Source: Collimonas arenae (GTDB taxonomy: Bacteria > Pseudomonadota > Gammaproteobacteria > Burkholderiales > Burkholderiaceae_D). From it: a stretch of 64,000 nt of DNA. A program made the position numbers and the translations under genes. Below are positions 9,510 to 18,510 of the stretch, piece after piece; position 1 is the stretch's first letter; each line of letters starts with the position of its first letter. The notes under the pieces are model-generated. The model did not search any database. It was not told where the DNA came from and saw only the letters and a program-made list of their open reading frames with translations. The stretch spans positions 3,294,620 through 3,358,619 of the forward strand of contig NZ_CP013233.1 of the NCBI RefSeq assembly GCF_001584165.1. The letters are read 5' to 3'.

Positions 9510-9538
9510 ATTATAGCTAGCGTTGAGCAATAAGTAAC
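9510..9538 (-). promoter_or_regulatory. Promoter of the liv leader
   Basis: A perfect TATAAT (9510-9515, minus strand) has a weak -35 (GTTACT) 17 bp upstream. The start is expected near 9503. The poor -35 overlaps one arm of an inverted repeat, suggesting activator or repressor control. Confidence 0.55.
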
Positions 9539-9576
9539 CCTGACGGCACTGCAATATTACCTCTCCGTTCAGGGTT
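9536..9576. promoter_or_regulatory. Imperfect inverted repeat over the liv promoter -35
   Basis: AACCCTGACGG (9536-9546) and CCGTTCAGGGTT (9565-9576) are complementary over 11 bp with one extra T. The first arm reaches into the -35 hexamer of the liv leader promoter, so it may be a protein-binding site. It could instead be a weak 3' hairpin of unknown use. The remaining stretch to 9825 shows nothing I can name. Confidence 0.35.
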
Positions 9577-9825
9577 CGCACAGAGTTTTACAATCAAACG
9601 ACAGCGCCGCAATAATAGCTAGGAAAACAAAAAACTATCGATGGAAAAGTCGAGATTCTTCTAAATATAATTTCGCCCCAAGATGAAGCAGCACGCTGCC
9701 ATCCTGACGAAATCCGACAGACAAGAAGTCACATCAATTAAGTGTTTGCTTATGGCAATCCGCCAGCCAATACCTAAACTACGGCATTGTCGGCAAATTG
9801 CCAGGCCATTCCACCATCCGGGAGA

Positions 9826-10757
9826 TCAAGCGCGCGCCAAGCCTTTCGGCATCGGGAAAGTGACGTTTTCTTCAGCGCCGTCAAGAGTGCGTACGCTTTT
9901 GACGCCACACTCCTTCAAACGGTCGATGACAGCCTGCACCAGGATCTCCGGTGCAGAGGCGCCGGCGGTGACGCCGATGCGGGTTTTTCCTTGCAGCCAG
10001 GCAGGATCAATCTGCTCGGCATTGTCCACCATATGGGCTGCGGTGCCCATCTTTTCCGCCACTTCGCGCAGGCGATTGGAATTCGAACTGTTCGGACTGC
10101 CCACCACAATCACCATTTCGACCTGAGGCGCCATGAATTTGACTGCCTGCTGGCGATTAGTGGTGGCGTAGCAGATATCGCCCTTTTTGGGTTCCGTAAT
10201 GGCCGGAAACTTACTCTTCAGCGCCGCAATCACGTCGGCCGTATCGTCGACCGACAAGGTGGTCTGCGATACATAGGACAGCAATTCAGGGTTGGCAACC
10301 TGCAGTTGTTCGACATCGTCGACCGTCTCAACCAGATGCATGCCACCCTCGGTCTGCCCCATGGTGCCCTCCACCTCAGGATGCCCTGATGGCCAATCAT
10401 GACGATTTCGCGTCCCTCGCGGCGCATCTTGGCGACTTCCATGTGTACCTTGGTGACCAACGGGCAAGTTGCGTCGAACACTTTCAGGCCGCGCACCTCA
10501 GCTTCTTCCTGCACCGCCTTGGAGACGCCATGCGCCGAAAAAATGACGGTATTCCCAGCCGGAACGTCCGCCAATTCCTCGATGAAAATGGCGCCCTTGT
10601 TGCGCAAGTCAGCAACCACATAGGCGTTGTGGACGATTTCATGACGCACATAAATCGGAGCGCCGAACTGTTCCAGCGCACGCTCGACGATTTCAATTGC
10701 ACGATCAACCCCGGCGCAAAAACCACGAGGCTGCGCCAGCAGAATCTCTTTTTCCAT
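9826..10757 (-). pseudogene. ispH: IspH (LytB) 4-hydroxy-3-methylbut-2-enyl diphosphate reductase, frameshifted
   Basis: IspH makes IPP and DMAPP in the last step of the MEP isoprenoid pathway, using a [4Fe-4S] cluster. The three cluster cysteines are visible in [19 protein letters not shown] and [11 protein letters not shown], and NSSNSNRL is also intact. The N-terminal third and the rest lie in different frames. Restoring one C near 10388 (GGGCCATCC read as GGGCATCC) gives a continuous 310-residue protein with [13 protein letters not shown]. The gene is essential where MEP is the only route, so a sequence error is the likely cause. It lies 35 bases after fkpB, the conserved fkpB-ispH arrangement. 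Confidence 0.9.
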
Positions 10758-10792
10758 ATCCGTATTCCTCATGCTGCGATCTAAGCCGCAAA

Positions 10793-11248
10793 TTACAAAA
10801 TGCCGATGATCTTTACTTCAAACTGCACCGGTTGGCCAGCCAGCGGATGATTAAAATCGAACAAGGCGCCTTGCTCATCAATCTCTCGCAGCACACCGGC
10901 AAACTGACCGCCGCCTGGCGCCGCAAATTCCACCAGGTCACCAACACGATACTCTTCTCCCAGTTGAGAATTCTGACGCAAGGTGGCACGTGATACGCGC
11001 TGGATCAATTCCGGATTGCGCGGACCGAAAGCCTGCTCTGGCGGTAGCTCGAAGGTGCGGTGCGTGCCTTCCGGCAGACCCAGCAAGCAGGCCTCCAGAA
11101 ACGGCGCCAATTGCCCCATGCCGAACTGCAGTGTGGCCGGCGACTCTTTGAAGGTACTGACAATGTCTTCACCATCCTGCGATGCCAGGCGATAGTGCAA
11201 GGTTAAGTAAGATGCTTCGGTGACGACTGGAAGGGATGAATTAGGCAT
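10793..11248 (-). CDS. fkpB: FKBP-type peptidyl-prolyl isomerase, SlpA/FkpB type
   Basis: A 151-residue cytoplasmic prolyl isomerase of the SlyD/SlpA branch. The FKBP fold has the insert-in-flap arrangement, with [20 protein letters not shown] and the closing [16 protein letters not shown] motif typical of the family. No signal peptide is seen. It sits directly upstream of ispH on the same strand, as in Escherichia coli and many betaproteobacteria. The ATG at 11248 gives the usual length, although an in-frame ATG 54 bases upstream is possible because the ribosome site is weak for both. Confidence 0.88.
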   Translation of the reverse strand: MPNSSLPVVTEASYLTLHYRLASQDGEDIVSTFKESPATLQFGMGQLAPFLEACLLGLPEGTHRTFELPPEQAFGPRNPELIQRVSRATLRQNSQLGEEYRVGDLVEFAAPGGGQFAGVLREIDEQGALFDFNHPLAGQPVQFEVKIIGIL

Positions 11249-11351
11249 AAACACTATTGGCAAAAAATCAATTGTAGATCTGAAGGTGTTATTGTAAGCC
11301 ACCTTCGCTCATATAACGCGATCGACAAGTCGACACGCTAGCAATCACACC

Positions 11352-12026
11352 ATGGCAATTACCGATTGGCCCACAGATCAACGACCACGCGAACGCTTGC
11401 TCAAGCACGGCCCCCAAGCGCTTTCCGACGCAGAACTCCTCGCTGTGTTCCTGCGCGTGGGAGTGGCCGGCAAAAGCGCGGTAGACCTGGGGCGCGAAAT
11501 GACCCTGCACTTCGGCTCGCTGAATGGCCTGTTTTCCGCTTCGCTCAGCGACTTCTCCGCCATCAACGGTCTCGGTCCGGCTAAATTTGCTCAACTGCAA
11601 GCTGTGCTTGAGCTGGGCAGGCGCTCGCTTGCGGAAGAGCTTGAAAACGGCAACAGCTTCAACTCGCCCGCTGCTGTGAAGCAATACTTGCAGCTCCAGC
11701 TGATGAACAAGGCGCATGAGTCTTTTCTTGTTTTGTTCCTGGATGTCAAGAATCGACTGATCTGCGCAGATGAATTGTTTCGCGGCACCCTGTCGCACAC
11801 CAGTGTTTATCCGCGCGAAGTGGTCAAAGCCGCACTTTCGCACAACGCCGCCAGCGTGATGCTGGCCCACAACCACCCCTCCGGCACCATGGAGCCGAGC
11901 AGCGCCGACTTCAGCTTGACCCATACCCTGAAACAGGCGCTGGATCTGGTTGGCGTTCGTGTACTAGACCATTTCATCGTGGCAGGAACACGGGTTTATT
12001 CATTCGCAGAGCACGGCCAACTATGA
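11352..12026 (+). CDS. radC: RadC family protein (JAB/MPN metallopeptidase-like fold)
   Basis: A 224-residue RadC. The N-terminal helix-hairpin-helix-like part has [20 protein letters not shown] and [15 protein letters not shown]. The C-terminal JAB domain has the metal motif with His173, His175, the following Ser and the Asp of SSADFSLT (AHNHPSG). Despite the name, a repair role has not been proven for the family. The gene runs divergently from fkpB-ispH and precedes rpmBG, an order common in Burkholderiales. Confidence 0.93.
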   Translation: MAITDWPTDQRPRERLLKHGPQALSDAELLAVFLRVGVAGKSAVDLGREMTLHFGSLNGLFSASLSDFSAINGLGPAKFAQLQAVLELGRRSLAEELENGNSFNSPAAVKQYLQLQLMNKAHESFLVLFLDVKNRLICADELFRGTLSHTSVYPREVVKAALSHNAASVMLAHNHPSGTMEPSSADFSLTHTLKQALDLVGVRVLDHFIVAGTRVYSFAEHGQL

Positions 12027-12094
12027 AATACGCACACACCTCGAATTGTTAAATACAACAAAAATAAAAAGACACAATTGTTTTTCGCAAGTCA

Positions 12095-12123
12095 TTGAAA
12101 AATCTCATTTTTTTATATATACT
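12095..12123 (+). promoter_or_regulatory. Sigma-70-type promoter of rpmBG
   Basis: TTGAAA (12095-12100), a 17-bp AT-rich spacer and TATACT (12118-12123) lie 42 bases before the rpmB ATG. The match is strong, as expected for a ribosomal protein operon. Confidence 0.75.
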
Positions 12124-12164
12124 CTCCTTTTTTCCAGTTTCGGAAATCTTTTAGGAGTAAAAAC

Positions 12165-12401
12165 ATGGCACGTGTCTGCCAAGTCACCGGGAAGGGGCCG
12201 ATGGTCGGCAACAACGTTTCCCATGCAAACAACAAGACGAAACGTCGCTTTTTGCCTAACTTGCAAAATCGCCGCATTTTCGTTGAGTCTGAAAATCGCT
12301 GGGTCTCCCTGCGCTTGTCCAACGCCGGTCTGCGTGTAATCGACAAAATCGGCATCGATGCCGTGTTGGCCGATTTGCGCGCTCGTGGCGAAAAAGTCTA
12401 A
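12165..12401 (+). CDS. rpmB: 50S ribosomal protein L28
   Basis: A 78-residue basic protein starting [20 protein letters not shown], the standard L28 sequence, with KRRFLPNLQ and the C-terminal [11 protein letters not shown] segment. The ribosome site AGGAG lies 9 bases upstream. It is part of the large ribosomal subunit and is cotranscribed with rpmG, which starts 22 bases after its stop. Length and sequence are typical throughout. Confidence 0.99.
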   Translation: MARVCQVTGKGPMVGNNVSHANNKTKRRFLPNLQNRRIFVESENRWVSLRLSNAGLRVIDKIGIDAVLADLRARGEKV

Positions 12402-12423
12402 CTAGCAGAATAAAGGAAGAATC

Positions 12424-12591
12424 ATGGCGAAATCAGGCCGCGACAAAATCAAGCTGGAATCGACCGCAGGTACTGGTCATTTCTACACAACGACAAAGAA
12501 CAAGCGTACGACGCCGGAAAAAATGTCGATCATGAAATTTGATCCGAAGGCACGTAAGCATGTTGAATACAAAGAGACCAAGATCAAGTAA
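12424..12591 (+). CDS. rpmG: 50S ribosomal protein L33
   Basis: A 55-residue protein starting [20 protein letters not shown] and ending in the family [11 protein letters not shown] segment. It lacks the zinc-binding cysteine pairs and so is the zinc-independent (C-minus) form of L33. The preceding AAAGGAAG is its ribosome site. The gene closes the rpmBG operon and is followed by a strong terminator. Confidence 0.98.
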   Translation: MAKSGRDKIKLESTAGTGHFYTTTKNKRTTPEKMSIMKFDPKARKHVEYKETKIK

Positions 12592-12604
12592 TTGATCTTT
12601 CTCT

Positions 12605-12643
12605 AAAAGGCCCCGCACGACAATCGTCCTGTGGGGCTTTTTT
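12605..12643 (+). terminator. Intrinsic terminator of rpmBG
   Basis: GCCCCGCACGAC and GTCCTGTGGGGC pair with one mismatch and one G-U pair around an AATC loop, and a run of six T follows. Confidence 0.9.
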
Positions 12644-12783
12644 ACGCCTACCGCTTCTGCTGCTCGCAAAAACGACCAGCAAGCAAACATCACGCGACAC
12701 CTGCATATTCATTGATCACGACGTCACCTTCTGCCATGCCGCTCATGTAAGCCAATCACGCCAGCAGGAATTTATCTCAAGGC

Positions 12784-12818
12784 GAAAAAAAACGGCCTCG
12801 ATATGATCGAAGGCCGTT
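12784..12818 (-). terminator. Intrinsic terminator of the desaturase gene
   Basis: On the minus strand AACGGCCT pairs with AGGCCGTT, with an inner CGAT/ATCG extension, and eight T follow. It lies 20 bases past the desaturase stop. Confidence 0.88.
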
Positions 12819-12838
12819 TCATTGAAGAGCGAGCTCTA

Positions 12839-14032
12839 TCAGGAATAACTACGCAAGCGCAGCGAGAAATCCTGCAACGACTTGATGCCGGACGCTTCGG
12901 CGCGTGCGCACCAGTCTTGCAATTGATGCAGCAACTGATCACGCGTGAAATGCGAACGCTCCCAGATTGCACCCAACTCAACCCGCATTTCATGCATGGT
13001 TTGCAGTGCCTTGCTGTGCAAGAACAGTTCTGTCAGCTGCTGTTTCTGCGGCGCTTCCAGTTTGGTCGGCTCACGTTGCAAGAGTTTCTTAGATGACTTC
13101 AGGAAACCGGCTCCCAGCTTGGCTTTGTCGGTCAGATGACCGCGCTCTTCCTGCCATGCACTCTTCAGCGATTTCGCATACTTGGCCATCACGTCATAAC
13201 GATTCGCGATCACCGATTGCAGCGTGTCCAGATCCGGCACCAGTTTGGCGTGATTGAACTTGGGGGCCGGTGCAATTTTCTTGACCTTGGCCAGGCCACA
13301 GATTTCCAGAATACGAATATACATCCAGCCGATATCGAACTCATACCACTTCGACGACAATTTGGCCGAGGTGCCGAAAGTGTGGTGGTTGTTGTGCAAT
13401 TCTTCACCGCCGATGATGATACCGAACGGAATGATGTTGGTCGCGGCGTCGTTACAATCGTAGTTGCGGTAGCCCCAATAATGACCGATACCATTGATGA
13501 TGCCGGCGGCAGTGATCGGGATCCAAACCATTTGCACAGCCCAGACAGTAATGCCGATAACACCGAACAGCATGATATCGATAATCATCATCGCCACAAT
13601 GCCCCAGGCGCTGTGTTTGGTGTAGAGATTTTTCTCGATCCAGTCGTCAGGCGTACCATGGCCGAATTTTTCCATGGTTTCCAGGTTTTTCGATTCTGCG
13701 CGATACAGCTCAGCGCCTTCCCAGAATACCTTCTTGATGCCGCGCGTGACCGGGCTATGCGGATCTTCCTCGGTGTCGCACTTGGCGTGGTGCTTACGAT
13801 GGATGGATGCCCACTCCTTGGTCACCATACCGGTCGTCAGCCACAGCCAGAACCGGAAGAAATGGCTAGGAATCGGGTGCAGATCGAGGGCGCGATGCGC
13901 CTGGCAGCGATGCAGGTAAATAGTCACCGCAGCGATCGTGATGTGTGTCACGACCAGCGTGAACACCACGACCTGCCAAGCGCTAGCACCTGTTACGCCA
14001 TTCGACAGAAAATCGAGAATTGCATTGAACAC
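12839..14032 (-). CDS. Membrane fatty acid (acyl-CoA/acyl-lipid delta-9 type) desaturase
   Basis: A 397-residue membrane enzyme with the three histidine boxes of the OLE1/DesC class: HRCQAH (41-46), HRKHH (78-82) and HNNHH (213-217). These bind the diiron centre that introduces a cis double bond with oxygen. Four hydrophobic helices flank them. The C-terminal 130 residues are charged and helical, longer than in the minimal desaturase, with no recognised cofactor domain. It has its own terminator and is a single-gene unit. Its expected role is adjustment of membrane fluidity, for example in the cold. Confidence 0.9.
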   Translation of the reverse strand: MFNAILDFLSNGVTGASAWQVVVFTLVVTHITIAAVTIYLHRCQAHRALDLHPIPSHFFRFWLWLTTGMVTKEWASIHRKHHAKCDTEEDPHSPVTRGIKKVFWEGAELYRAESKNLETMEKFGHGTPDDWIEKNLYTKHSAWGIVAMMIIDIMLFGVIGITVWAVQMVWIPITAAGIINGIGHYWGYRNYDCNDAATNIIPFGIIIGGEELHNNHHTFGTSAKLSSKWYEFDIGWMYIRILEICGLAKVKKIAPAPKFNHAKLVPDLDTLQSVIANRYDVMAKYAKSLKSAWQEERGHLTDKAKLGAGFLKSSKKLLQREPTKLEAPQKQQLTELFLHSKALQTMHEMRVELGAIWERSHFTRDQLLHQLQDWCARAEASGIKSLQDFSLRLRSYS

Positions 14033-14148
14033 TAGTAGTACTCCATGTGTAGAGATTACGTCACTGCCTTATTTTGCAGTGCAATACGGGTAAGTTGACG
14101 GGTAGTTACCGAACATTTACCCGAATTTCGCCTGCAATTGTACCCTCT

Positions 14149-15510
14149 TTATTGACTGTTTTTGGAATTAGGCCGATCTTGCGGGCTATCTATATGCGAA
14201 TCCTGTTGCGAATCGGCCCCAAAATTACCTTCGTGCAATACTTTAATATCCCGTTTTACCTGAGCAATCTTGATTTGTTTGTCTTGCAGCACCCGCCAGA
14301 TGGCGCGGTTAACATCAGACAACACGTTGAGCCGGCCGTTCTCAGGATCGGTAATCCAGAAGCCTACTTCTAGCTCTAACCCGTCCGACCCAATCTTCAG
14401 CAGCAATGCCTGCGGCAATACCTCGTGCGAGACACGATTGACGGCAATCGTTGCTTGCTCCAGAAGCAACAAAATGCTTTCGATGTCATCCTGATAAATG
14501 ATGGTCACCTGAGTCGATAGACGCAGGACGCGGTTGGTCAGCGAATAATTCTGGACCGAATTGATCATGAAGATTTCATTCGGTACAACCGTATCGATCC
14601 CATCCAGGCCTTGCAGCACTGTGTAGCGGCTATTGATCTGCGTCACTTTGCCGTAAAAAGTACCGACCGCGACCATGTCGCCGATGGCTAGGCTGCGTTC
14701 GAGCAGGATGACGAAGCCGGACACATAGCTGCTAGCGATCTTTTGCAAGCCCAAACCGATGGCCACACCTAGGGCGCCGCCAAATACCGACAACACAGTC
14801 AGGTCAATCCCGACCAGCGACAAGCTGAGCAAGATCGCAACCAGGATCAGGAATGCCCGCGCCATGCGCGCCACCACGGTCCGGATCGACGAATGCATGG
14901 TGTTCATGCGCATCAAGCGCTCTTCAATGGTCGCGCCTGCCCACAGCGCAATCACCAGGGTCACCAACACCGATACCAGCGCCTGCATGATCGCCAGCAG
15001 CGACACCTTGTAGCGGCCGATCGGCAGCACTGTGCCATCGAGGTAATCGACCAGATCTGGCCACAAGCCGCTGATATATAGCAGCAGGCCGATCCAGACC
15101 AGCACGCCGAAAGTCTTTTCAAACAGCAGCAGGAATGTGCCGACACCAGTATTACGCGCAAAAATCCGGCGCAGCACATAAAACACGAAGCGCATCAGCG
15201 CCAGCGACGCAACCAGCGGGATAACCAGGCGCAATAGATTGACCGGCTGGTGCAGCCTTTGCATCAGCAACTTGACGAGTATCAGCAGCAACAGGGTCAG
15301 AACTGGCGTCAGTACCTTGGCAAAACTGCCCAGCCCGATTTGCATTGCCGGCGGCTGCACCGCATTGACTGTAAACACGCGACGCAATACGCGGGCCAGC
15401 AACCAGCCAAGACAAATGCTGAGCAACAGCAAGCCGACCTGCTCAAGCAAGCCCGGCGCCCGCAAGTTACTGAGCAAACTGGCGACAAGGTCAGTAAAAA
15501 TATCCGGCAT
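14149..15510 (-). CDS. MscS-family mechanosensitive ion channel
   Basis: A 453-residue inner-membrane protein with about six hydrophobic helices. The MscS pore helix and beta domain follow (SVFGGALGVAIGLGLQKIASSYVSG, then GDMVAVGTFYGKVTQINSRYT and VPNEIFM). It should act as an osmotic safety valve releasing solutes on hypo-osmotic shock. It is longer than E. coli MscS (about 286 residues) by two to three N-terminal helices, resembling YnaI/YbdG-size channels. ATG 15510 is preferred over an in-frame start 45 bases upstream because MPDIFTDLV fits the family. Confidence 0.9.
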   Translation of the reverse strand: MPDIFTDLVASLLSNLRAPGLLEQVGLLLLSICLGWLLARVLRRVFTVNAVQPPAMQIGLGSFAKVLTPVLTLLLLILVKLLMQRLHQPVNLLRLVIPLVASLALMRFVFYVLRRIFARNTGVGTFLLLFEKTFGVLVWIGLLLYISGLWPDLVDYLDGTVLPIGRYKVSLLAIMQALVSVLVTLVIALWAGATIEERLMRMNTMHSSIRTVVARMARAFLILVAILLSLSLVGIDLTVLSVFGGALGVAIGLGLQKIASSYVSGFVILLERSLAIGDMVAVGTFYGKVTQINSRYTVLQGLDGIDTVVPNEIFMINSVQNYSLTNRVLRLSTQVTIIYQDDIESILLLLEQATIAVNRVSHEVLPQALLLKIGSDGLELEVGFWITDPENGRLNVLSDVNRAIWRVLQDKQIKIAQVKRDIKVLHEGNFGADSQQDSHIDSPQDRPNSKNSQ

Positions 15511-15701
15511 CAATATCTCTATATGGCTAACGCAACTACTTTGGCGGCTAGCCAAAGTAGTTGCCGGTAAAGCCCATCACCGTGGAACCGCGTAGTACAC
15601 ATGCTCAGCGATAGATCGCGCAGGAGAGCAAGTCGTCTGTCGGCTCCCATATTCGAACCATCAGGAATATCCATACCGGTTCGGGAAAACTTGATCAATC
15701 G

Positions 15702-16955
15702 TTACTTGCGCACGAATACTGCGGCAAAGAAACCATCGGTTTGATGCTGATGCGGCAGCAGCTTCAGATAATCGCCCATTTCCAGGGGTATCTTTTGTTC
15801 AGCTAACACATCTTTCATCGGCACCAAGGAAAAGTCTTCATGGCTTGCCAGGAACTGCGCAGCAATCGCCTCGTTTTCTTCATCAAGCAAACTGCAAGTG
15901 CCGTACACCAGGCGGCCGCCGGATTTCACCAGACGCGCGGCGCTCGACAAGATCGCAATTTGCTTGACGTTCATCTCGGCAATTGCTTCCGGCGTCTGAC
16001 GCCATTTGACGTCAGGATTGCGGCGCAGGGTTCCGAGACCGCTACAAGGCGCATCCACCAGCACGCGATCGATCTTGCCGGCCAGACGCTTTACCTTGCC
16101 GTCATTCTCATGTGCGATCAGCACCGGATGGATATTCGACAAACCGCTACGTGCCATGCGTGGCTTCAGTTTCGCCAGGCGCTTGTCGGACACGTCGAAC
16201 GCATACAAACGACCTGTGTTGCGCATGGTGGCGCCCAGCGCCAATGTCTTGCCGCCGGCGCCGGCGCAGAAATCGACCACCATTTCGCCACGCTTGGCGC
16301 CGACGATTTGCGCCAGCAACTGGCTACCCTCGTCCTGCACTTCGATGGCGCCGCTCTTGAACAGTGGCAGGTTTTGCAATGCCGGCTTCTTGATCACGCG
16401 CAAACCCAGCGGCGCGTAAGGTGTTGGTTCACACAGGATCGGCGCTTCCGCCAATGTCGCCACGACTTCTTCACGATTGGCCTTGAGCGAATTGACGCGC
16501 AGATCCAGCGGCGCCGGCTGATTCATCGCGTCCGCCAATTGCAATGCGGCCGCTTCGCCATCGCGCGCAACCAGCTTATCGAACAGCCATTGCGGCAGGT
16601 TGGAGCGCATCAGCGCCGGCATCAGGCTGCGGTCGATTTCACCGACCCGCGTCAGCCATTCGGTTTCTTCATCGGACAGGCCGCCCAGCGACTCAACGCC
16701 GACTGCATCGGCTAGGCCCAGCAAGGTCATGCGGCGCATGGTTGGGCCGTTGCCGGATTCGGCAAAGCTAGTATAGATCGACTTGTTGCGCAACAAGCCG
16801 TAGACCGCTTCGGCAATCACGCCGCGCTCGCGCGAACCGAGCTTCGGATGGTCGCGGAAATAGCGCGACAAGGTGCCATCGGCGGGGCCGGTAAAACGTA
16901 AAATTTCGCGCAGGACTTCTTCGGTGTGACCGATGATCGCTGGAGGCAATCTCAT
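15702..16955 (-). CDS. rsmB: 16S rRNA (cytosine-C5)-methyltransferase, RsmB/Sun family
   Basis: A 417-residue SAM-dependent RNA methyltransferase. A NusB-like helical N-terminus is followed by the SAM site VVDFCAGAGGKTLALG. The general-base and nucleophile motifs are DAPCSGLGTLRRNPD and YGTCSLLDEEN, whose cysteines handle the C5 attack and release. RsmB methylates C967 of 16S rRNA in E. coli. Substrate specificity among RsmB, RsmF and NSUN-like paralogues cannot be proven by reading. The start MRLPPAIIG is preferred over an extension of 12 residues. Confidence 0.88.
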   Translation of the reverse strand: MRLPPAIIGHTEEVLREILRFTGPADGTLSRYFRDHPKLGSRERGVIAEAVYGLLRNKSIYTSFAESGNGPTMRRMTLLGLADAVGVESLGGLSDEETEWLTRVGEIDRSLMPALMRSNLPQWLFDKLVARDGEAAALQLADAMNQPAPLDLRVNSLKANREEVVATLAEAPILCEPTPYAPLGLRVIKKPALQNLPLFKSGAIEVQDEGSQLLAQIVGAKRGEMVVDFCAGAGGKTLALGATMRNTGRLYAFDVSDKRLAKLKPRMARSGLSNIHPVLIAHENDGKVKRLAGKIDRVLVDAPCSGLGTLRRNPDVKWRQTPEAIAEMNVKQIAILSSAARLVKSGGRLVYGTCSLLDEENEAIAAQFLASHEDFSLVPMKDVLAEQKIPLEMGDYLKLLPHQHQTDGFFAAVFVRK

Positions 16956-17180
16956 GGTAGTTCTTTCATAAAAATCTGTTAGTGGGGCCATTGCCCGGGC
17001 GGCGGCCGCAGTAGCGGCCCTTCTTCAAACCTGTTCGAAATCTTGCTGCGAGGCCATGGCTGGGGTGCACATATGGCTCAAAAGATTCATATGCTGAATA
17101 TGTTCCAATTCCAGCCTTGTCCGTTGCCTCGCTGATGCGTTCTGCCTGCGGCTTGCAGACAGCTTCTTGCCTCGCTGGAC

Positions 17181-17801
17181 TCAGTCCTGGCGCCCGGCTT
17201 CGCTGTTGCGCACGCGCCCGTCTTCGATGCTGAGCCGGCCTTCGACAAACCAGCGTACCGCGCGCGGATATATCTGATGCTCTTCAACCAGCACGCGCTG
17301 CTCCAACGACTGCTCGGTATCGCCTTCCAGTACTGGCACCACGGCCTGCGCCACAATCGGGCCGTGATCCAGCGCGGCGGTGACGAAATGCACGGTCGCG
17401 CCATGCACCTTGACCCCGGCCATCAGCGCTTGCCGATGCGTTGCCATGCCTGGAAAACTCGGCAACAGCGACGGATGGATATTGAGCATACGACCAGCAT
17501 AATGCTCGACAAAGGGGGCAGTCAGGATACGCATGAACCCGGCCAGCACGACCAGATCGGGAGCAAAGCCATCAATCACGACGCGCAGCGCAGCGTCGAA
17601 CTGCTCACGATCGGGATAGTCTTTACTGGCCACCACAGCTGTTGCAATCCCCTGGCTGGCGGCAAATTTCAAGCCTTCAGCATCGGCCCGGTTGCTCACC
17701 ACGGCGGCGATTCTGGCTGGCCATTGTTCGGTTTGGGCGGCGCGGACGATGGCTTCCATATTGCTGCCACGCCCGGAAATCAGGATAACAATGCTTCTCA
17801 T
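17181..17801 (-). CDS. purN: Phosphoribosylglycinamide formyltransferase
   Basis: A 206-residue enzyme that transfers a formyl group from 10-formyl-THF to GAR in purine synthesis. Visible motifs are ISGRGSNMEAI at the substrate site, LAGFMRIL and LNIHPSLLPSFPG with the catalytic Asn and His, and the Asp loop of DHGPIVAQ. No purM gene is adjacent, unlike in enterobacteria. A second ATG 9 bases upstream is also possible. Neither start has a clear ribosome site. Confidence 0.95.
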   Translation of the reverse strand: MRSIVILISGRGSNMEAIVRAAQTEQWPARIAAVVSNRADAEGLKFAASQGIATAVVASKDYPDREQFDAALRVVIDGFAPDLVVLAGFMRILTAPFVEHYAGRMLNIHPSLLPSFPGMATHRQALMAGVKVHGATVHFVTAALDHGPIVAQAVVPVLEGDTEQSLEQRVLVEEHQIYPRAVRWFVEGRLSIEDGRVRNSEAGRQD

Positions 17802-17877
17802 GGCGCGCATTGTACCCGTTGCAACGCCATTTTTGAGTAAAACCGGCGGCAAAATATTGTGACAAGCATCGCCATCC

Positions 17878-17903
17878 CCCTGATTTGCAACAACAAATCA
17901 GGG
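17878..17903. other. Perfect inverted repeat upstream of purN
   Basis: CCCTGATTTG-CAACAA-CAAATCAGGG is a perfect 10-bp stem with a 6-base loop, 77 bases before purN and 97 bases past the barstar stop. No T-run follows on either strand. It may be an operator for purN or a 3' end of the barstar transcript. The sequence does not match the PurR box I know. Confidence 0.4.
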
Positions 17904-17999
17904 CAATCAGATATCGAACGACACAAAAAATGCGGGTAAAAAGAGAGGAGGCTCAGTGTTGCGGTTCGCTCTGCCAGACCTGCCGACATTGCAGCATTG

Positions 18000-18398
18000 C
18001 TACTGAAATGAATAGAAAACGCGAAAAGCAACTTTTTTGCCGGCCCAGAAGTCGGCGCTGTCGCGGAACACATCAAGCAATATCTCGCGTGCTTCGCGGT
18101 CGAATTTGGGGGTGTTCGGCAATTGTTCGATGACCACGATGAAGCCCGGTTGCGGACCGGCCTTGTAGGCCAGGTCAGTCAGACAGTCTTTCAAGGCGTC
18201 AAAATTCTTGCCGAAATGCCTGGGGAAATGAAAAGCCTGGGCGATATTGGCCAACACCTGCTGTTTAGTCGTCGCTTCCGCACAGTATGCATACAGGAAG
18301 TGCTGCCCGAGATGGGCAGCTTCCGCCTGCAGGTCGGTCACACGGAAGGCGCGGATGGACTGCACTACATTTGGCGGTACGGTTTTAAACAAACTCAT
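18000..18398 (-). CDS. Barstar-family ribonuclease inhibitor
   Basis: A 132-residue cytoplasmic protein with the barstar fold signature. HFPRHFGKNFDALKDCLTDL corresponds to the ligand-binding helix of barstar, with its critical Asp residues, followed by the FIVVIEQ strand. GAGGGA precedes the ATG. The gene lies 112 bases after a secreted ribonuclease gene of the barnase/RNase Sa class, so it should protect the producing cell by blocking the nuclease active site. It is longer than Bacillus barstar (90 residues), mainly at the N-terminus. Confidence 0.88.
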   Translation of the reverse strand: MSLFKTVPPNVVQSIRAFRVTDLQAEAAHLGQHFLYAYCAEATTKQQVLANIAQAFHFPRHFGKNFDALKDCLTDLAYKAGPQPGFIVVIEQLPNTPKFDREAREILLDVFRDSADFWAGKKVAFRVFYSFQ

Positions 18399-18510
18399 TT
18401 TTCCCTCAGCTAGAGCAATGATGGATTGCTGTTATTTTTAAGGACTAGCGCTAGCTCCGCCGGTTTAGCCTGCCCGCCGGCGAAATGCTACGTCAGTCCC
18501 GATATCTCAG

